Assembly (NCBI RefSeq): GCF_003987565.1
Contig: NZ_NGJY01000002.1
Coordinates: forward strand, 124,001 to 188,000
Direction: 5' to 3'
From: Vagococcus fessus
GTDB lineage: Bacteria; Bacillota; Bacilli; Lactobacillales; Vagococcaceae
DNA length: 64,000 bases
In this document: positions 45,091 through 56,884 of the stretch, one piece after another
How the letters are laid out: the number at the start of each line of letters is the position of its first letter
Position numbering within the stretch: position 1 is the stretch's first letter
Program-made: the position numbers and the translations under genes
Notes under the pieces: generated by a model
Seen by the model: the letters and a program-made list of their open reading frames with translations, nothing else
Databases searched by the model: none
Told to the model about the DNA's origin: nothing

Positions 45091-45918
45091 ATGCCTACTA
45101 AAGACATCTATATTTATATTATTTCAGACTCTGCTGGGGAAACTGCTTCAAAACTTGCCCAAGCCTCTGTTTCACAATACGACGAACTTAATATCACTTT
45201 CGTTCGTAAAACCTTTGTATCTGAAAAAAAAGACTTATTAGAATCTCTTGAATCAGCAAAGGAACACAATGCTATTATTATTCATACATTGATTTCAAAG
45301 GAGTTTATTCAGTTAGCTAATGATTACTGTAAAGAACACAATCTTTTCTCAATGGACTTATTATCCCCTATTGTAAATGAATTAGCTACTCGTTCTGAAA
45401 TCGAACCTAACCGTATTGCCGGTGCTGTTCATTCTTTAAACCAAGAATACTTCAGTCGAATTACTGCTATGGAATTTGCTGTTAAATACGATGATGGAAA
45501 AGACCCTAAAGGTTTCTTAGACGCCGACATTGTGTTACTAGGTGTTTCTCGTACATCAAAAACACCACTTAGCCTATTCTTAGCAAATAAAAACTTGAAG
45601 GTTGCAAACTTACCACTTATCCCACAGGCAACATTGCCTAAAGAACTCTGGGAAGTTGATCCTGATAAAATTGTCGGACTCACTAATAATCCAGAAGTTT
45701 TAAATAAAATTCGTCAAGAAAGAATGCGGGCATATGGGCTCGATCCAGACACTGCTTATTCAAATATTGATAAAATCCAAGAAGAGTTACAATACGCCAA
45801 TGACTTATACGAAAAATTACATTGCGTTGTTATTAATGTCGCTGATTTATCTATCGAAGAAACAGCCTCTATCATTTTGGAAGCACTTTGTTTAGAAGAG
45901 CACAGCTTCCTTGGTTAA
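45091..45918 (+). CDS. ppsR: Pyruvate,phosphate dikinase regulatory protein (PSRP/DUF299)
   Basis: 275-residue bifunctional ADP-dependent serine/threonine kinase and Pi-dependent pyrophosphorylase that inactivates and reactivates PPDK or PEP synthase. Motifs: ISDSAGETA at the N-terminus, the P-loop-like LLGVSRTSKTPLSLFLA near residue 150, and the C-terminal ADLSIEETASIIL. ATG 45091 follows AAGGAG; the upstream ATG 45070 has no RBS. No ppdK is in the window. Ends in a hairpin shared with the ArsR gene. Confidence 0.93.
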   Translation: MPTKDIYIYIISDSAGETASKLAQASVSQYDELNITFVRKTFVSEKKDLLESLESAKEHNAIIIHTLISKEFIQLANDYCKEHNLFSMDLLSPIVNELATRSEIEPNRIAGAVHSLNQEYFSRITAMEFAVKYDDGKDPKGFLDADIVLLGVSRTSKTPLSLFLANKNLKVANLPLIPQATLPKELWEVDPDKIVGLTNNPEVLNKIRQERMRAYGLDPDTAYSNIDKIQEELQYANDLYEKLHCVVINVADLSIEETASIILEALCLEEHSFLG

Positions 45919-45922
45919 TTAA

Positions 45923-45950
45923 AAAGAGTTGGGAAAAATCCCAACTCTTT
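45923..45950. terminator. Bidirectional terminator
   Basis: Perfect 12-base stem aaagagttggga / tcccaactcttt, loop aaaa, with A and T tracts, between ppsR and the convergent ArsR gene. Confidence 0.93.
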
Positions 45951-46264
45951 TATTTTTTACACTTTGGCGAGTGGCTTACATGCTTGAAGGTCTGACCTAA
46001 AATATCCAACACATGTTGGTCATCCAATGCATAGTAAACCGTCTTGCCTTCTTTACGAGTCTTAACTAAATTAGCATTTCTCAACAGTTTCAACTGATGA
46101 GATACATTTGACTGTTCTAATCCTAACGCTTCAACAATTCCACTAACATTTCGCTCACCTTGACTCAGAAGTGTGAGAATTTTTATGCGTGTGCTATCAC
46201 TCAACGCTTTATATAACTGGGATGCTTCTGCTATCATCTCATCCGTTGCCTCAAGTTTAGTCAT
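45950..46264 (-). CDS. ArsR/SmtB family metal sensor, CzrA-like
   Basis: 104-residue winged-helix repressor (ALSDSTRIKILTLLSQGERNVSGIVEALGLEQSNVSHQLKLL). The alpha-5 metal site is complete: Asp82, His84, His95 and His98 in the arrangement D-x-H-x10-H-x-x-H, as in CzrA and SmtB, which respond to Zn(II) or Co(II). The arsenic CxC motif is missing. No efflux gene is adjacent on either side, so its target lies elsewhere. RBS CGAGGTGG precedes the ATG. Confidence 0.9.
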   Translation of the reverse strand: MTKLEATDEMIAEASQLYKALSDSTRIKILTLLSQGERNVSGIVEALGLEQSNVSHQLKLLRNANLVKTRKEGKTVYYALDDQHVLDILGQTFKHVSHSPKCKK

Positions 46265-46350
46265 CTTACCACCTCGTTTTAGTCATTGCTTTCTTTTCAC
46301 TATCGTAATACCTATTTTGAAAAAAGTCGAGTCTTTAATATCAAGTAGCA

Positions 46351-46378
46351 AAAAAAGCTAGATTCCTCTAGCTTTTTT
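46351..46378 (-). terminator. pgcA terminator
   Basis: Perfect 12-base stem aaaaaagctaga / tctagctttttt, loop ttcc, overlapping the pgcA stop codon. Confidence 0.9.
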
Positions 46379-48101
46379 ATTTAATTAATTCTTGGATAGT
46401 TTCTTCGATTTTATTAATTTTATCTGATACAGTATCAGAATTTTGAGCTTTTGCGCCAATATAGAACTTAATTTTAGGTTCTGTTCCTGACGGACGAATA
46501 GCAACCCAGCTTCCATCTTCTAGTGTATATTTCAACACATCAGCTTGTGGTAAGTCAATTTTCGAAACAGCCCCTTCAAATGAAAGGCGTTCTTGGCTTA
46601 AGAAATCTTCTGTTGAGATTACTTTATTGCCACCAAATGATTCAAAGCGCTCTGTGCGTGATTTAGCCATTAACTCTTTAATTTTTTGAGTTCCCTCAAT
46701 TCCAGGCATTGTCACTGAAATTGTTTTCTCATCAAAATAGCCATAGGTTTTAAACAAGTCTTGCAAGCCATCAAACAACGTTTTGTTTTGTGATTTATAG
46801 TAAGCCGCTACTTCTGATAAGAGCACTAAAGCTTGAATCGCATCTTTATCGCGGACAAATGATTTCACTAAATAGCCGTAACTTTCTTCAAATCCAAATA
46901 AAAACTCATGACTTTCTGTTTTTTCAAAGGTTTCAATTTTCTCAGCTATAAATTTAAATCCTGTTAGGACATTCATCATGTCTACATCAAAATCACGACA
47001 AATTTCTGCTGAGAAATCGCTAGAAACAATTGATTTCACTACCGCACCATTGGTTGGTAACTGTCCTTGTGCTTTTTTAGTCGTTAAAATATAGTGAATT
47101 AAAATTGCCCCAATTTGATTTCCAGTAAGGATTTGGTATGACCCATCAGGTAATCTAACAGCTGCCCCTAGACGATCTGCATCTGGATCTGTCGCTACTA
47201 ATAAATCAGCTTCTTCTTTTGTACCTAAACGAATGGCATATTCAAACGCTGCATACTCTTCGGGATTTGGTGACGCTACTGTTGAAAAATCAGGGTCAAC
47301 CACACCTTGCTCAGGTTCTACTACGAATTTTTCAAACCCAGCTTGTTTTAACGCACGTTCACCAATCATTTTACCTGTCCCGTGAAGAGGGGTAAATACT
47401 AATTTTAAATCTTTACCGTATTCTTCTACAAGCTTTTGATTCATGGTAATTGATTTTAACTGCTCTAAATAACGGGTATCAATTTCTTCACCGATAATCG
47501 TTATAAATGGAGATGGTTTTTCTTCAGAGTGTTCTGCAACTTTGATTTCTAATGGCTTTTCTACACTTCTAACTAACGTTGTAAGAGCTGCCGCTTCCTT
47601 AGGCGGCATTTGGCCACCGTCAGCTCCATATACTTTATAGCCATTATAGTCAGCCGGATTATGACTTGCTGTAATCATGATACCTGCTACACAATTTAAC
47701 TCACGAACGGCAAATGATAATTCTGGTGTTGGACGTAAACTTTCAAAAAGATAAGCCTGAATGCCATGATTGGCAAGGACACGAGCTGCTTCTAAACCAA
47801 ACTCTGGTGACTGGTGACGTGAATCAAATGCAATCGCAACACCTTGCTTCTTAGCTTTTTCTCCTAAACTATCCACAAATAAAGCTAATCCTTCTGTCGC
47901 TTGACGAACCGTATAGATATTCATACGGTTGATCCCCGCACCTAAAATGCCACGCATACCCGCTGTACCAAATTCTAATGGGGCATAAAAAGCTTCTTCT
48001 AAATTTTTTTTATCATTTTTATATTTATCTAAGTTATCTCTAACTTCCTTATCTAATGTTTCGTATTTAACCCATTCTTGATAGTTCTCTTCCCAAGACA
48101 T
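46377..48101 (-). CDS. pgcA: Phospho-sugar mutase (alpha-phosphoglucomutase)
   Basis: 574-residue alpha-D-phosphohexomutase interconverting glucose 1-phosphate and glucose 6-phosphate. The phosphoserine loop is GIMITASHNPADYNGYK (near residue 145), the metal loop DPDADRLG, the sugar loop GFEESYGYL and the phosphate loop RPSGTEPKIKFY, all in order. ATG 48101 (MSWEENYQEW) is preceded by GAAGAGGTG. It lies 100 bp after galE with its own promoter and links the Leloir product to glycolysis. Confidence 0.95.
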   Translation of the reverse strand: MSWEENYQEWVKYETLDKEVRDNLDKYKNDKKNLEEAFYAPLEFGTAGMRGILGAGINRMNIYTVRQATEGLALFVDSLGEKAKKQGVAIAFDSRHQSPEFGLEAARVLANHGIQAYLFESLRPTPELSFAVRELNCVAGIMITASHNPADYNGYKVYGADGGQMPPKEAAALTTLVRSVEKPLEIKVAEHSEEKPSPFITIIGEEIDTRYLEQLKSITMNQKLVEEYGKDLKLVFTPLHGTGKMIGERALKQAGFEKFVVEPEQGVVDPDFSTVASPNPEEYAAFEYAIRLGTKEEADLLVATDPDADRLGAAVRLPDGSYQILTGNQIGAILIHYILTTKKAQGQLPTNGAVVKSIVSSDFSAEICRDFDVDMMNVLTGFKFIAEKIETFEKTESHEFLFGFEESYGYLVKSFVRDKDAIQALVLLSEVAAYYKSQNKTLFDGLQDLFKTYGYFDEKTISVTMPGIEGTQKIKELMAKSRTERFESFGGNKVISTEDFLSQERLSFEGAVSKIDLPQADVLKYTLEDGSWVAIRPSGTEPKIKFYIGAKAQNSDTVSDKINKIEETIQELIK

Positions 48102-48136
48102 GTCGACACCTCTTCCACTAAAATGTAATCCTTTAC

Positions 48137-48142
48137 AGTATA
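48137..48142 (-). promoter_or_regulatory. Candidate pgcA -10 element
   Basis: TATACT on the minus strand, 35 bases before the pgcA start; the -35 is a T-rich stretch and not convincing. Confidence 0.4.
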
Positions 48143-48171
48143 CCATTTACAACTAAAAAAATAAAAAGAAA

Positions 48172-48197
48172 AAAGAGTGCTGAACTAGCCACCCTTT
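48172..48197 (-). terminator. gal operon terminator after galE
   Basis: Minus strand AAAGGGTG / CACTCTTT stem (one G-U pair) with T-tract, immediately past the galE stop. Confidence 0.7.
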
Positions 48198-48201
48198 CCG
48201 A

Positions 48202-49185
48202 TTAATACCCTTCCGGATGCGAACTATGCCATTTCCAAGCACTCGATAAAATCGTATCCACTTCTGTATAACGAGGTGACCAGCCTAATACAGATTTCGC
48301 TTTATCGCTAGAGGCTACTAACGTACTCGGATCTCCTGCTCGTCTCGGAACGACTTCAGCATCAATTGCTTTCCCTGTCACTTTACGTGCTTCTTCTAAC
48401 ATCTCTTGAACAGAAAAACCAACACTACTCCCTAAGTTAAAGATGTTACTTTCGCCACCTTTTAACAAATAGTCAATCGCTAAAACATGTGCCTCAGCTA
48501 AGTCTAAAACATGGACATAATCTCTAATACACGTTCCATCTGGTGTTGGATAATCATCTCCAAAGATTTTCAGACTATCCCGTTGACCAAGTGCTGTTTG
48601 AAGAATAATTGGAATTAAGTGACTTTCTGGATTGTGATCTTCCCCAATCGTACCATCTAACTTCGCACCCGCGACATTAAAATAACGCAGTGCTACAAAT
48701 TTAGTACCATATGCCTTATCACACCATTTTAAGATTTTTTCCATCATTAGTTTTGTTTCACCGTATGGACTTGTAGGGTTTGTTTCTGCTGTTTCTAAAA
48801 TCGGCACTACTTTCGGCTCTCCATACGTAGCAGCAGATGAAGAAAAGACAATTGCTTTCACATCTTGTTCTCTCATCACATCAGCTAGAACTTGTGTCCC
48901 GTAAACATTATTATCAAAGTACATCAAAGGTTCCTCAACAGATTCTCCTACTAAAGAATTAGCTGCAAAATGAATAACACCTTCAATATTCTCAAATTCA
49001 AAGACTTGTGTCAAAAAGCGTTTATCTCTAATATCACCTTGATAAAAAGTCGCCGTCTCAGGAATAGATTCTTCGTGACCTGTTTGCAGATTATCTACAA
49101 CGACTACTTCGTACCCTTTTTCAATTAATACATCGACACAATGAGACCCGATGTAGCCTGCTCCACCTGTTACTAAAATTGACAT
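48202..49185 (-). CDS. galE: UDP-glucose 4-epimerase
   Basis: 327-residue short-chain dehydrogenase-type epimerase interconverting UDP-galactose and UDP-glucose. NAD-binding GGAGYIGSH at residue 7, catalytic Ser-Tyr-Lys with SSSAATYG and YGETK, and the substrate loop FNVAGA are all present. Last gene of the galKTRME cluster, 21 bp after galM. Confidence 0.97.
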   Translation of the reverse strand: MSILVTGGAGYIGSHCVDVLIEKGYEVVVVDNLQTGHEESIPETATFYQGDIRDKRFLTQVFEFENIEGVIHFAANSLVGESVEEPLMYFDNNVYGTQVLADVMREQDVKAIVFSSSAATYGEPKVVPILETAETNPTSPYGETKLMMEKILKWCDKAYGTKFVALRYFNVAGAKLDGTIGEDHNPESHLIPIILQTALGQRDSLKIFGDDYPTPDGTCIRDYVHVLDLAEAHVLAIDYLLKGGESNIFNLGSSVGFSVQEMLEEARKVTGKAIDAEVVPRRAGDPSTLVASSDKAKSVLGWSPRYTEVDTILSSAWKWHSSHPEGY

Positions 49186-49206
49186 GACTTTTCCTCTTTT
49201 CTATTA

Positions 49207-50217
49207 TTATTTTCTGACAGCTGTTCTGTATGTTGTTCGGTATATTTTCTCTTGTCCTTCTTCAGCAATGATAGAAGGGAACTCTTCATGATGACACGCA
49301 TCTGGATGCTCTTGAGGTTCAATCGCTAGACCTCTATACTCCTTCATCGGAGAACCGTGCATCATCGCCGTTTCAGCTATCCCACCAGATGAATAAATCA
49401 CGAGCGCTTTTCTTTCAGTTTCAACAGATAATTCAATTCCCGTTTGCGGATGGAACAACCTTAAACTCGGACCCTCTACCTCCTGTTTCAATACAAATGT
49501 CGTATCCAGTCCCGTATCTAACTGTTTGAGACTCGTTTCCAATAAACGAGGATTAGTAAAGTCAAAAGCAGTACCCTTTACATTTTTAAATTCGCCTGTT
49601 GGTATCAACTCATCATCTGTCACAAGTACTTGCTCAGACTCAATAGTTAAATAATGAGTCCCTACCGTCTCAAGACCATTTCCACTCAGATTAAAATAAC
49701 TGTGATTTGTTGGGTTTAATAACGTCGTCCCACTCGGTTTTACATAATAAACCATCTCTAACCGACCCTCATCATATAATAAATAATCCACTCTAGCATC
49801 AAAGTCACTCTCAAATCCTACCGCTTCTTTATCCATCAATCGATAAGATACACCTGTATAATCAGCTTGCTCTAGGAGGCTACTTTCCCATATGCGATTT
49901 TGCCAACCTTTTTCACCACTATGAAGCGTATGACCATTTTCACCTTTAGAAAAGTTATAGCCATTCCATGAGCCCTCTTTTATTCTTCCTGCAACTGGAC
50001 CAACAGTAGCACCAAAACACGCCTGATCTTTCAATACATCTTCTTCATAATCGAAGCCTAAAACAATATCTGTCAATTTCCCATGACAATCAGGGACGCA
50101 AAAACTAGTCAAACGTGCGCCGTAATTGACAGTTGTCAACTCTCTACCATCTCTTTCGATTGTTATGAATTCCAAAACAGTATTCGAGCTTTTTTTCACT
50201 TTAATAGTATTAGTCAT
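49207..50217 (-). CDS. galM: Aldose 1-epimerase (galactose mutarotase)
   Basis: 336-residue beta-sandwich enzyme converting beta- to alpha-D-galactose for GalK. Substrate residues are visible in NGHTLHSGEKGWQNRIW (first His), NPTNHSYFNLSG (second His) and the catalytic Glu in GLAIEPQEHPDA. GGAGG lies just upstream of the ATG. Between galR and galE in the cluster. Confidence 0.95.
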   Translation of the reverse strand: MTNTIKVKKSSNTVLEFITIERDGRELTTVNYGARLTSFCVPDCHGKLTDIVLGFDYEEDVLKDQACFGATVGPVAGRIKEGSWNGYNFSKGENGHTLHSGEKGWQNRIWESSLLEQADYTGVSYRLMDKEAVGFESDFDARVDYLLYDEGRLEMVYYVKPSGTTLLNPTNHSYFNLSGNGLETVGTHYLTIESEQVLVTDDELIPTGEFKNVKGTAFDFTNPRLLETSLKQLDTGLDTTFVLKQEVEGPSLRLFHPQTGIELSVETERKALVIYSSGGIAETAMMHGSPMKEYRGLAIEPQEHPDACHHEEFPSIIAEEGQEKIYRTTYRTAVRK

Positions 50218-50235
50218 TTCAGGCTACCTCCAATT

Positions 50236-52742
<2,507 letters not shown>

Positions 52743-52775
52743 AACTTATACACCCCTTCTCCACTCTTACTTTTT

Positions 52776-53930
52776 TTAATCTAAAACTCGCGGACCATCC
52801 CCAATTGTCTCAATATAGAAATCCGCCTCATAACCGATCACTTCTTTATACTTCGCTCCCACTGCCTCAATGAAGGCAGGAACTTCTTTTTCACTTACGA
52901 TAGCCATGCTACACCCACCAAAACCGGCACCCATCATTCTGGCACCTAGCACTCCTGGTTGTTCCCACGCTGTTTCAACTAATGTATCTAACTCTAAACA
53001 AGACACTTCATAATCGTCTCTTAAGGAACGATGTGATTGATTTAATAATTCACCAAATCCATCTAAGTCACCTTTATTTAAAGCTTGATAACTTAATAAC
53101 GTTCTGGCACTCTCTGTCACAATATGACGGACACGTTTAAATAACACTTCTCCCAATGTATCCTCTAACGTTAATAACATTTCCAAAGTCACTTCTGACA
53201 TACTTGAAATACCACGTTCACGTTTTAAAATCTCAAAAGCTTCTGCACTCTCTTTTTGACGGCTATTATAATCTGAATCTGATAGTTGACGTTTTTTATT
53301 CGTATTCATAATCACGATCTGATGTTCTTTCAAATCTACTGTTACGTGCTCAAACTCAAGCGTTTGACAATTTAATAATACCGCTTTATTTTTACGACCT
53401 TTCACAATACCAAATTGGTCCATAATCCCTGAATTGACTCCGATAAATTCGTTTTCTACTTTTTTACCTAAGCGAATTAACTCTAAATCTGATACATCTA
53501 AGCCAAATAATTCTTTTACTACCGTTGCGACCAAAATTTCTAAAGAAGCGGAAGATGATAAGCCTGCGCCATTTGGAATGGTCCCTTTAATATAAAAATC
53601 CCATCCTTTATCAATTTGGTACCCTTCTTCTTTTAAGAATGTTACCATCCCAATAATATAATTAGGCCACTGTAAGTCATGACGTTTTAAATCATTTAAA
53701 TCCAACTCAATAATCCCATCTTCTGAAAAGTTAGCTGAATAGACACGAATAAGAGAATCTTCTCTCAACGACACAACACCATAAGTTCCACTTGAAATAG
53801 CACTAGGAAAAACATAACCGTCATTGTAATCAGTATGTTCTCCAATCAAATTGATACGCCCTGGTGATAAAAAACTCACGCTATTTTCTCGCGTGCCAAA
53901 AACCTCATTAAACTCATTTACGATTGACAT
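52776..53930 (-). CDS. galK: Galactokinase
   Basis: 384-residue GHMP kinase phosphorylating alpha-D-galactose at C1. Signature motifs in order: SPGRINLIGEHTDYNDGYVFP (galactose binding), GTIPNGAGLSSSASLEILV (ATP-binding GHMP motif), NSGIMDQFGI and the C-terminal GARMMGAGFGGCSMAI. First gene of the galKTRME cluster, with a modest RBS (GGGATAAT) and a palindromic operator 31 bases upstream. Confidence 0.97.
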   Translation of the reverse strand: MSIVNEFNEVFGTRENSVSFLSPGRINLIGEHTDYNDGYVFPSAISSGTYGVVSLREDSLIRVYSANFSEDGIIELDLNDLKRHDLQWPNYIIGMVTFLKEEGYQIDKGWDFYIKGTIPNGAGLSSSASLEILVATVVKELFGLDVSDLELIRLGKKVENEFIGVNSGIMDQFGIVKGRKNKAVLLNCQTLEFEHVTVDLKEHQIVIMNTNKKRQLSDSDYNSRQKESAEAFEILKRERGISSMSEVTLEMLLTLEDTLGEVLFKRVRHIVTESARTLLSYQALNKGDLDGFGELLNQSHRSLRDDYEVSCLELDTLVETAWEQPGVLGARMMGAGFGGCSMAIVSEKEVPAFIEAVGAKYKEVIGYEADFYIETIGDGPRVLD

Positions 53931-53960
53931 ATTATCCCAACTTTCTTGATAGTTTCACTC

Positions 53961-53980
53961 TTTAGTAAAAGTTTACTAAA
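53961..53980. promoter_or_regulatory. GalR operator upstream of galK
   Basis: Perfect 20-base palindrome tttagtaaa-ag-tttactaaa, a LacI-family type site, lying between galK and its likely -10 (TATATT, minus strand, 53979-53984). Binding by the GalR encoded in the cluster is inferred. Confidence 0.8.
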
Positions 53981-54078
53981 TATAACTAAAATAATCAACA
54001 CTGAATTGAAAAGGTTTTCTAATTTTTGTCTAATTTGTAATTTAAGAAAGTTTTAAAAAAAATAACACCTTTTCATTT

Positions 54079-54087
54079 TGATATGAT
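54079..54087 (+). promoter_or_regulatory. Extended -10 promoter of the WxL-like gene
   Basis: TGA followed by TATGAT (54082-54087), about 47 bases before the start codon. Confidence 0.45.
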
Positions 54088-54133
54088 TTACTTAACAAAA
54101 AATATTTTTTGAAAAAATCTAAAGGAGTTTATT

Positions 54134-54949
54134 ATGAAAAATAAGTTACAACTTTATACGCTAATCGGTCTAAGTTCATTTTCTTTGCTTGCAACAACAT
54201 CTAACGTACATGCTGAAAGTAATAAAAAAGAGCAAAAATTTTCAGTAACAGTTAAAGAGGGCACTCTTAAACTAATGCCTTCAACAAAAATGGTTTCAAC
54301 TTTCCCTGAACTTGAACCATCAACGAATGACACTACTTACTATCATCCAACAATTAAACAAACAACGGTTGCTTATCCAACAGAAGCAACATCATTCAAT
54401 CAAGGTAATTCAACAAATCCTTACGAGTTTCCACCCGTTGACCCAGAACCATTCCCTGGACCACCAAAAGACGCTATTGTTAGAATAGATAATAGTAAAC
54501 TTGGGAATCCAGACTTTAAAGTCTCTGTCAAACGTACCCCTTTCGTTAACACGGAAAACGGAGCAGCGATTGAGGGCATTCACCTTTTCATGGGTAATTT
54601 TAACGATCGCATGGACTTCTTTTGTGATTTCCGCTCAAACGAAGCAGGTTCACCCGACTCATATTGGTTAACATCTAACCTGACAATTGAAGAAAGCAAC
54701 GAAACTCTTGTTGCTGACTACAGAGGAGAAGCGGCTCGCGGCCAGCATTGGTTATCACCCTTTACTCCAGATAACTTAACCGAGGATGGTTATCTTGTAT
54801 TAGGACCTGAAGCAATCGATCCTGAATTACAAAAAGAACATCTTTACGAAGAAAAAAACATTTCATTAGCCGTTGATAAAAATACACACTTCCCTAGTGC
54901 TGGGAATTACGAATCAACTGTAACGTGGTCAATTCAACTCTTACCATAA
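54134..54949 (+). CDS. Secreted WxL-like domain protein
   Basis: 271-residue secreted protein. A signal peptide (residues 1-27, cleaved after VHA) is followed by a Thr/Pro-rich region, the proline-rich FPPVDPEPFPGPPKDA (about residues 98-115) and a domain with the layout of WxL: FKVSVKRTPFVNTENGAAIEGIHLFM, then TLVADYRGEAARGQHWLSPF, then a C-terminal YESTVTWSIQLLP that matches the distal WxL motif. The proximal tryptophan is replaced (DFKVSV), so it is a divergent member. WxL proteins bind peptidoglycan non-covalently. No DUF916 or other WxL partner gene is adjacent. RBS AAAGGAG. Confidence 0.75.
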   Translation: MKNKLQLYTLIGLSSFSLLATTSNVHAESNKKEQKFSVTVKEGTLKLMPSTKMVSTFPELEPSTNDTTYYHPTIKQTTVAYPTEATSFNQGNSTNPYEFPPVDPEPFPGPPKDAIVRIDNSKLGNPDFKVSVKRTPFVNTENGAAIEGIHLFMGNFNDRMDFFCDFRSNEAGSPDSYWLTSNLTIEESNETLVADYRGEAARGQHWLSPFTPDNLTEDGYLVLGPEAIDPELQKEHLYEEKNISLAVDKNTHFPSAGNYESTVTWSIQLLP

Positions 54950-54953
54950 AATA

Positions 54954-54994
54954 AAAAGGAACCTGTTATTTTAAGTAAATAACAGGTTCCTTTT
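54954..54994. terminator. Bidirectional terminator
   Basis: Perfect 17-base stem aaaaggaacctgttatt / aataacaggttcctttt between the WxL-like gene and convergent glnA. Confidence 0.92.
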
Positions 54995-54999
54995 CTATT

Positions 55000-56340
55000 T
55001 TAATAAAATTCTAAATATTGTTCTCTTTCCCAATCTGATACTTGTTGACGGAACGCATGCCATTCTAAACGTTTCGCTTCAACAAAGTTAGCATGAATAT
55101 GTTCACCTAAAGCACTCTTAACTACTTCATCTTGACGCATCGCTTTAATTGCGTTGTGTAATGTTGAAGGTAAATCTGTAATTTGAGCTGCTTCTCTTTC
55201 CGCTTCATTCATCACATAAATATTACGGTTCACTTCTGCTGGGGGTACTATTTTATTACGGATCCCATCTAGACCAGCCTCTAACAACACAGCCATAGCA
55301 AGATAAGGATTAGCTGCTGGGTCTACCGAACGTAATTCCAAACGAGTCGATAAGCCTCTTGATGCCGGAACACGGACTAATGGCGAACGATTTTGACCAC
55401 TCCACGCCACATAAACTGGCGCTTCAAATCCTGGTACTAGTCGTTTGTACGAATTGACAGTCGGATTACAGATAGCCGTATACGCTCTGGCATGCTCTAA
55501 CAATCCTCCTAAGAAATAATAAGCATCTTGGCTTAACTCACGTTCTCCATTCTCATCATAAAAGGCATTTCCTGATTCATTAAATAATGACATATTACAG
55601 TGCATTCCTGAACCTGCAATCCCGTGTAACGGTTTCGGCATAAAGGTTGCATGTAAACCATGACGACGAGCAATCGTTTTAACCACTAATTTAAAAGTTT
55701 GAATATTATCACACGCTTCAATAACATCTGCATATTTGAAATCAATTTCATGTTGCCCAGGCGCACACTCATGATGTGAGGCTTCAATTTCAAAGCCTAA
55801 TTTTTCTAATTCTAATACGATATCACGACGGCAATCTTCTCCTAAATCTTGTGGTGAGAAATCAAAATAGCCACCGCTATCGTTTAATTCTAAAGTCGGT
55901 TTTCCCATCTCATCTAGTTTGAATAAGAAGAATTCTGGTTCTGGCCCTAAATTAAATGAGCTAAATCCTAACTCTTTCATTTTCCCTACAATTCGTTTTA
56001 AATTCCCACGAGGATCTCCTGGAAACGGTTCACCAGCTGGTGTGTAGATATCACAAATCAAGCGAGCTACTTTCCCTTCTCCATTTTCCCACGGGAAGAT
56101 TAACCACGTATTTAAATCTGGATATAAATACATGTCGCTTTCTTCAATGCGGACAAATCCTTCAATTGATGAGCCATCAAACATCATTTTGTTGCTAAGT
56201 ACTTTGTCTAACTGACTAACTGGAACTTCTACATTTTTGATTGTTCCCATAACATCTGTAAACATCAAACGTAAAAATCTCACATTTTCATTTTTAGCTA
56301 TCTCTTTGATTTCTGCTACTCTTTTTGACTTGTCTTCCAT
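55000..56340 (-). CDS. glnA: Glutamine synthetase, type I
   Basis: 446-residue dodecameric enzyme making glutamine from glutamate, ammonia and ATP. Motifs: FDGSSIEGF near the N-terminus, GPEPEFFLF, the ATP/metal motif [26 protein letters not shown] and [13 protein letters not shown]. No adenylylation Tyr loop is apparent; Gram-positive enzymes are instead controlled by feedback and GlnR. ATG 56340 follows GAGAGG; upstream in-frame codons overlap glnR and are unlikely to be used. Confidence 0.97.
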   Translation of the reverse strand: MEDKSKRVAEIKEIAKNENVRFLRLMFTDVMGTIKNVEVPVSQLDKVLSNKMMFDGSSIEGFVRIEESDMYLYPDLNTWLIFPWENGEGKVARLICDIYTPAGEPFPGDPRGNLKRIVGKMKELGFSSFNLGPEPEFFLFKLDEMGKPTLELNDSGGYFDFSPQDLGEDCRRDIVLELEKLGFEIEASHHECAPGQHEIDFKYADVIEACDNIQTFKLVVKTIARRHGLHATFMPKPLHGIAGSGMHCNMSLFNESGNAFYDENGERELSQDAYYFLGGLLEHARAYTAICNPTVNSYKRLVPGFEAPVYVAWSGQNRSPLVRVPASRGLSTRLELRSVDPAANPYLAMAVLLEAGLDGIRNKIVPPAEVNRNIYVMNEAEREAAQITDLPSTLHNAIKAMRQDEVVKSALGEHIHANFVEAKRLEWHAFRQQVSDWEREQYLEFY

Positions 56341-56378
56341 TTTTTCGCGACCTCTCTTATTTTGGGTGGTAATACTCA

Positions 56379-56744
56379 TTACCGTTGAAACGGATTGCCT
56401 TGACCTAAGCGACTCTCAGATAACAACTCATCATAAAATAATCGTCTAACATCATGGTCAGATAACTTATTTTTCTCCCAATGAATAACCTCTTCTGTTT
56501 CTTCTTCCTTGTACATCCCTTGAATTTCAACCATGGAGTATCCCGCTTGTAGCCAATCTTTTATTTCTAAAAATCGATCGACATCATTTAGGGAATACAT
56601 TCGTTGATTACCTTCCGTACGTTCCGGATGGACTAATTCTTTAGTTTCGTAATAACGAATTTGTCTGGCAGATAAATCTGTCAGCTTCATTACAGTACCA
56701 ATCGGAAAAACAGCCATTGATTTCCTGAGTTCTTTTTCGCTCAT
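56379..56744 (-). CDS. glnR: MerR family nitrogen regulator GlnR
   Basis: 121-residue repressor of nitrogen-metabolism genes, active when bound to feedback-inhibited glutamine synthetase. MerR-type winged helix: [49 protein letters not shown]; a short C-terminal tail follows. It heads the glnRA operon and lies behind a GlnR box, implying autorepression. Confidence 0.96.
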   Translation of the reverse strand: MSEKELRKSMAVFPIGTVMKLTDLSARQIRYYETKELVHPERTEGNQRMYSLNDVDRFLEIKDWLQAGYSMVEIQGMYKEEETEEVIHWEKNKLSDHDVRRLFYDELLSESRLGQGNPFQR

Positions 56745-56771
56745 TCCAGCTTACCTCGTTTCGACTTTTTT

Positions 56772-56824
56772 AATATACCAATTCAAAAAAAGAGTGTCAA
56801 TAATCCATGTCAGCTTTCCTAACA
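56772..56824 (-). promoter_or_regulatory. glnRA promoter and GlnR box
   Basis: Minus strand TTGACA (56795-56800), 17 bases, TATATT (56772-56777). Just upstream, TGTTAGGAAAGCTGACA (56808-56824) fits the GlnR/TnrA consensus TGTNA-N7-TNACA exactly. Confidence 0.9.
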
Positions 56825-56853
56825 TAAGACGTATTTTTTTTAATCATAAATAA

Positions 56854-56877
56854 AAACCCTTGATTAATCAAGGGTTT
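56854..56877. terminator. Terminator after ynbB
   Basis: Perfect 24-base palindrome (aaacccttgatt / aatcaagggttt) just past the ynbB stop, A-rich to the left. Confidence 0.82.
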
Positions 56878-56884
56878 AGTCTTT

